From Jiangella gansuensis DSM 44835 (GTDB taxonomy: Bacteria > Actinomycetota > Actinomycetes > Jiangellales > Jiangellaceae): a stretch of DNA of 64,000 nucleotides. The stretch spans positions 4,210,697-4,274,696 of the forward strand of contig NZ_KI911782.1 of NCBI RefSeq assembly GCF_000515395.1, in the 5' to 3' direction. Of this stretch, positions 61,772 to 64,000 are shown in pieces. The notes under the pieces were generated by a model, which was given only the letters and a program-made list of their open reading frames with translations, did no database searches and had not been told where the DNA came from. Both the position numbers and the translations under genes were made by a program. The stretch's first letter is position 1; each line of letters begins with the position of its first letter.

Positions 61772-61968
61772 AGATCCGGCCGTCGATCGGCAGCGTCGGT
61801 GACGTCTACGACAATGCTCTGATGGAGACCATCAACCTCCTCTACAAGGTCGAGTGCATCCGCACCATGGTCTTCCACGACGAACCGTACAAGGCCCTGG
61901 CCGACGGAGAGTCGCGGACGAGCACGCCCACTACGCTGCTCTCTACCAAAGCCGCAACCGCATGAGAG
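61772..61968 (+). pseudogene. IS3-family OrfB transposase remnant
   Basis: IRPSIGSVGDVYDNALMETI, then NLLYKVECIRTMVFHDEPYK and ALAD, is the late DDE region (the final Glu lies in ALMETINLLYK) of an IS3-type OrfB. In another frame EHAHYAALYQSRN follows, which is the end of the same protein, so the stretch between (the WYNxxRLHSSLG part) has been deleted. It follows the IS30 remnant without a gap, and the IS256 element begins right after it. Confidence 0.75.
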
Positions 61969-61977
61969 CGGCAAAGA

Positions 61978-63365
61978 GGGACTGTCGGGACTGTCTGAAA
62001 AACGGTGGATCTTGGTCTTGGTCTGACACGCCGAGCAGGGGTGCTTGGCGGAAAGGATTGATCTTGACCGAGACACTGGAGCCCGTGGCGGACGAGGTGG
62101 ATCAGCAAGCGCTGGCCGAGCAGTTGCTGGCGCAGGCCAAGGAGCAGGGCGTCGATCTGGTGGGTCCGAACGGGCTGCTCAACCAGTTGACGAAGAACGT
62201 GCTCGAGACCGCTCTGGAGGCGGAGATGAGCGAGCACTTGGGCTATGAGAAGCACGACCGGGCCGGGCGGGACAGCGGGAACTCGCGCAACGGGACCCGC
62301 ACGAAGACGGTGCTGACTGAGATCGGGCCGGTCGAGATCGAGGTCCCCCGCGACACCGAGTCCTCGTTCGAACCGCAGATCGTGAAGAAGCGGCAGCGCC
62401 GCCTGAACGGGATCGATGAGATCGTGTTGTCGCTGACTGCCAAAGGCCTGACCACCGGTGAGGTCGCCGCGCACTTCGACGAGGTCTACGGCGCGAAGGT
62501 GTCCAAGGACACGATCTCCAGGATCACCGACAAGGTCGTCGGCGAGATGACCGAGTGGTGCGCCCGGCCACTGGAACGCGTATATCCGGTGATGTTCATC
62601 GACGCCATTCACGTGAAGATCCGCGATGGTCAGGTCACCAGCCGCCCGATCTACGTCGCCATCGGCGTCACCGTGACCGGCGAGCGGGACATCCTCGGGC
62701 TGTGGGCCGGCGACGGCGGTGAAGGCGCGAAGTTCTGGCTGCAGGTGCTGACCGAGATCAAGAACCGCGGCACCCAGGACGTGTGCATCGTGGTGTGCGA
62801 CGGCTTGAAGGGGCTTCCCGAGGCGATCACCACCGTGTGGGAGCTCGCGATCGTGCAGACCTGCATCATCCACCTGCTGCGCAACACGTTCCGGTACGCC
62901 TCCCGCCGGTACTGGGACCAGATGTCACGCGAGCTCAAACCGGTCTACACCGCACCTTCGGAGGCCGCGGCCAAAGAACGCTGGAACGAGTTCGCCGCCA
63001 GCTGGGGGCAGCAGTACCCGGCCATCGTGCGGTTGTGGGAGAACGCCTGGTCGGAGTTTGTGCCGTTCCTGGACTACGACCAGGAGATCCGGCGGGTGAT
63101 CTGCTCGACCAACGCGATCGAGTCGATCAACGCCCGCTACCGACGCGCGATCCGCGCCCGCGGACACTTCCCCACCGAACAGGCCGCCCTGAAGTGCCTC
63201 TACCTGGTGACCCGGTCGCTGGACCCGACCGGCCGAGGCCGGGCACGATGGGCCATGAGGTGGAAACCGGCCCTCAACGCGTTCGCGATCACGTTCGAAG
63301 GCCGCATCACACCAACCGGAAACTAGCCGATGCCAAGACCGGATCCACCGTTAATCAGACACACC
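61978..63365 (+). mobile_element. IS256-family insertion sequence
   Basis: The element carries one transposase gene and imperfect inverted repeats: left at 61987-62021 and right at 63333-63366, sharing tgtctga, aacggtggatc and gtcttgg in the same order. The flanks carry the same 9 bp, cggcaaaga (61969-61977 and 63366-63374), as expected for an IS256 target duplication. The left end has an extra gggactgtc repeat (61978-61986) in front of the inverted repeat. The intact gene and target duplication suggest recent insertion, and the element may be active. Confidence 0.85.
62064..63326 (+). CDS. IS256-family transposase
   Basis: This 420-aa mutator-type transposase has LTKNVLETALEAEMSEHLGY and the KHDRAGRDSGNSRNGTRTKT block at the start. 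The DDE core follows with YPVMFIDAIHVKIRDGQVTS (first Asp), VCDGLKGLPEAITTVW (second Asp) and ICSTNAIESINARYRRAIRA (Glu). The length is normal for the family and no frame break is seen. The TTG at 62064 has gaaagga six bases upstream, and no ATG fits. Confidence 0.95.
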   Translation: MTETLEPVADEVDQQALAEQLLAQAKEQGVDLVGPNGLLNQLTKNVLETALEAEMSEHLGYEKHDRAGRDSGNSRNGTRTKTVLTEIGPVEIEVPRDTESSFEPQIVKKRQRRLNGIDEIVLSLTAKGLTTGEVAAHFDEVYGAKVSKDTISRITDKVVGEMTEWCARPLERVYPVMFIDAIHVKIRDGQVTSRPIYVAIGVTVTGERDILGLWAGDGGEGAKFWLQVLTEIKNRGTQDVCIVVCDGLKGLPEAITTVWELAIVQTCIIHLLRNTFRYASRRYWDQMSRELKPVYTAPSEAAAKERWNEFAASWGQQYPAIVRLWENAWSEFVPFLDYDQEIRRVICSTNAIESINARYRRAIRARGHFPTEQAALKCLYLVTRSLDPTGRGRARWAMRWKPALNAFAITFEGRITPTGN

Positions 63366-63383
63366 CGGCAAAGAATCTGGGCG

Positions 63384-63545
63384 CTTCAGTACAGCGCGTG
63401 GTGGAACGGGCAGTGGCATGACTGGTTCCGGGTCGGCGCCGCGAAGTTCCCGGCGGGGACGCCCGTCGCGGCCCTGTCGCGGAAGCCGAACCAGATGGAC
63501 CTGCATGTGCCGCCGACGAATGCGTGCATCATCCTGCCGTTTGTC
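63384..63545 (+). pseudogene. Lectin-like beta-propeller (PLL-type) fragment
   Basis: One frame reads ALQYSAWWNGQWHDWFRVGA, AKFPAGTPVAALSRKPNQMD and LHVPPTNA. This is a repeat unit of PLL-like/fucolectin-type propellers (WW..W..WF.., FPxGxPVAAxSRxPxQMDLxV). It is cut off on its left by the IS256 element and has no start or stop of its own. It is probably a leftover of a secreted sugar-binding protein. Confidence 0.55.
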
Positions 63546-63551
63546 GCCGGA

Positions 63552-64000
63552 TCACGAGGTTGCCGCTGTCCAGGTGGCGATGGCTGTCTCGAAGCGTTCG
63601 AGTGCGTCGGCGAGTTCCTGCGGGCCGTGGGCGGCGGATGTGTACCAGATGCCGCGGCCTGTGACCCAGATGCCGTGGTCGACGAGGTGGTGGGAGAATC
63701 GGTCGTACTGGGCGAGGTCGAGCTGCTGCAACGATCTCCAGTCGGAGACTGCCGCGGCGCCGAAGGAGAGGTGGAACGCGGCGGGAAAGCCGTGGACGTT
63801 GAGGGTGTAGCCGTGGTCGGCGGCGATGCGGGGGAGTTGCCGCATGAGTGTCGTGCCGTGGTCGTGGATTCGTTCATAGGGAGGGTTGTCGCGCAGCTGG
63901 GCGAGAGTGGCGATGACGGCTGCGGAACCGATGGCGTTGCCGTTCAGGGTGCCGGAGTGGTTGACGCCGCTGGTGACGATGCGCTCCATGATGTCGCCGC
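63552..64000 (-). CDS. Class III aminotransferase / GSA-aminomutase-like protein (partial)
   Basis: The frame enters from beyond the right window edge and gives the last 149 or so residues of a PLP-dependent class III aminotransferase. GDIMERIVTSGVNHSGTLNG and NAIGSAAVIATLAQLRDNPP form the block after the PLP lysine (NHSGTLNGN is the typical loop of glutamate-1-semialdehyde-aminomutase-like members). The C-terminal small domain includes YDRFSHHLVDHGIWVTGRGI and HGPQELADALERFETAI. The catalytic lysine itself lies outside the window. The substrate is unknown. Confidence 0.85.
   Translation of the reverse strand, partial: GDIMERIVTSGVNHSGTLNGNAIGSAAVIATLAQLRDNPPYERIHDHGTTLMRQLPRIAADHGYTLNVHGFPAAFHLSFGAAAVSDWRSLQQLDLAQYDRFSHHLVDHGIWVTGRGIWYTSAAHGPQELADALERFETAIATWTAATS

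Overview
The window is high-GC DNA of an actinobacterium. Start codons are often GTG or TTG, and several genes have a TANNNT -10 box only 6-8 nt before the start codon, as in leaderless transcription. Two gene blocks follow orders conserved in actinobacteria: TPR protein, HAD phosphatase, small protein, tlyA, NAD kinase, recN, steA, steB, pyrG; and rpe, FMN riboswitch, ribD-ribE-ribBA-ribH, hisE-hisG. I do not name a genus.

Layout. 1-330 is the end of an rRNA operon (5S rRNA plus a strong hairpin). 460-2334 is an ECF41-type sigma factor with its epimerase partner. 2786-21190 is the core block: RG-rich TPR protein, an SSB-like protein, a DUF1015 protein, translation, NAD(P) and repair genes, a Vps62-like membrane protein, SteA/SteB, then an envelope-like set (MraY-like protein, MurJ-like flippase, GT4 glycosyltransferase) and CTP synthase. 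21194-27351 holds a TetR/efflux pair and an ECF42 sigma factor with a DGPF protein. A DUF899 protein and an MFS exporter lie beside them, and both carry the same ECF42-type promoter. 27507-33890 holds rpe, the riboflavin operon and hisEG. 34026-37962 contains two paralogous ECF sigma/anti-sigma-like pairs whose upstream regions share one promoter pattern. 37964-51809 is mostly housekeeping or conserved genes: MOSC, P-loop kinase, PLP aldolase, SixA, SerB, ABC ATPase, NfeD/SPFH, TSUP, SpoU methylase, Ku, Nudix-NYN fusion.

The character changes after the tRNA-Leu(GAG) gene at 51911. From there to the end the DNA looks like a decayed island. It holds the frameshifted C-terminal end of a large serine recombinase beside the tRNA, joined to a truncated TrbL/VirB6-like conjugation gene, and a truncated small conjugation membrane protein. 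It also holds a broken ArsR gene, a peptidase fragment, remnants of IS30 and IS3 elements, an apparently intact IS256-family element with inverted repeats and a 9-bp target duplication, and a lectin-like fragment. Within it are two full-length, divergent, Tat-exported DUF4838 proteins. The divergent promoter region between them is tandemly duplicated with a period of about 299 bp. The window ends inside a class III aminotransferase gene.

The most interesting signals are non-coding. They are the matched ECF42 promoters, the matched promoters of the twin ECF loci, a dispersed palindromic element present three times, related TGATC-ended palindromes at gene ends, and the duplicated promoter block between the DUF4838 genes. 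All functional calls come from reading motifs and gene order; no database search was possible.
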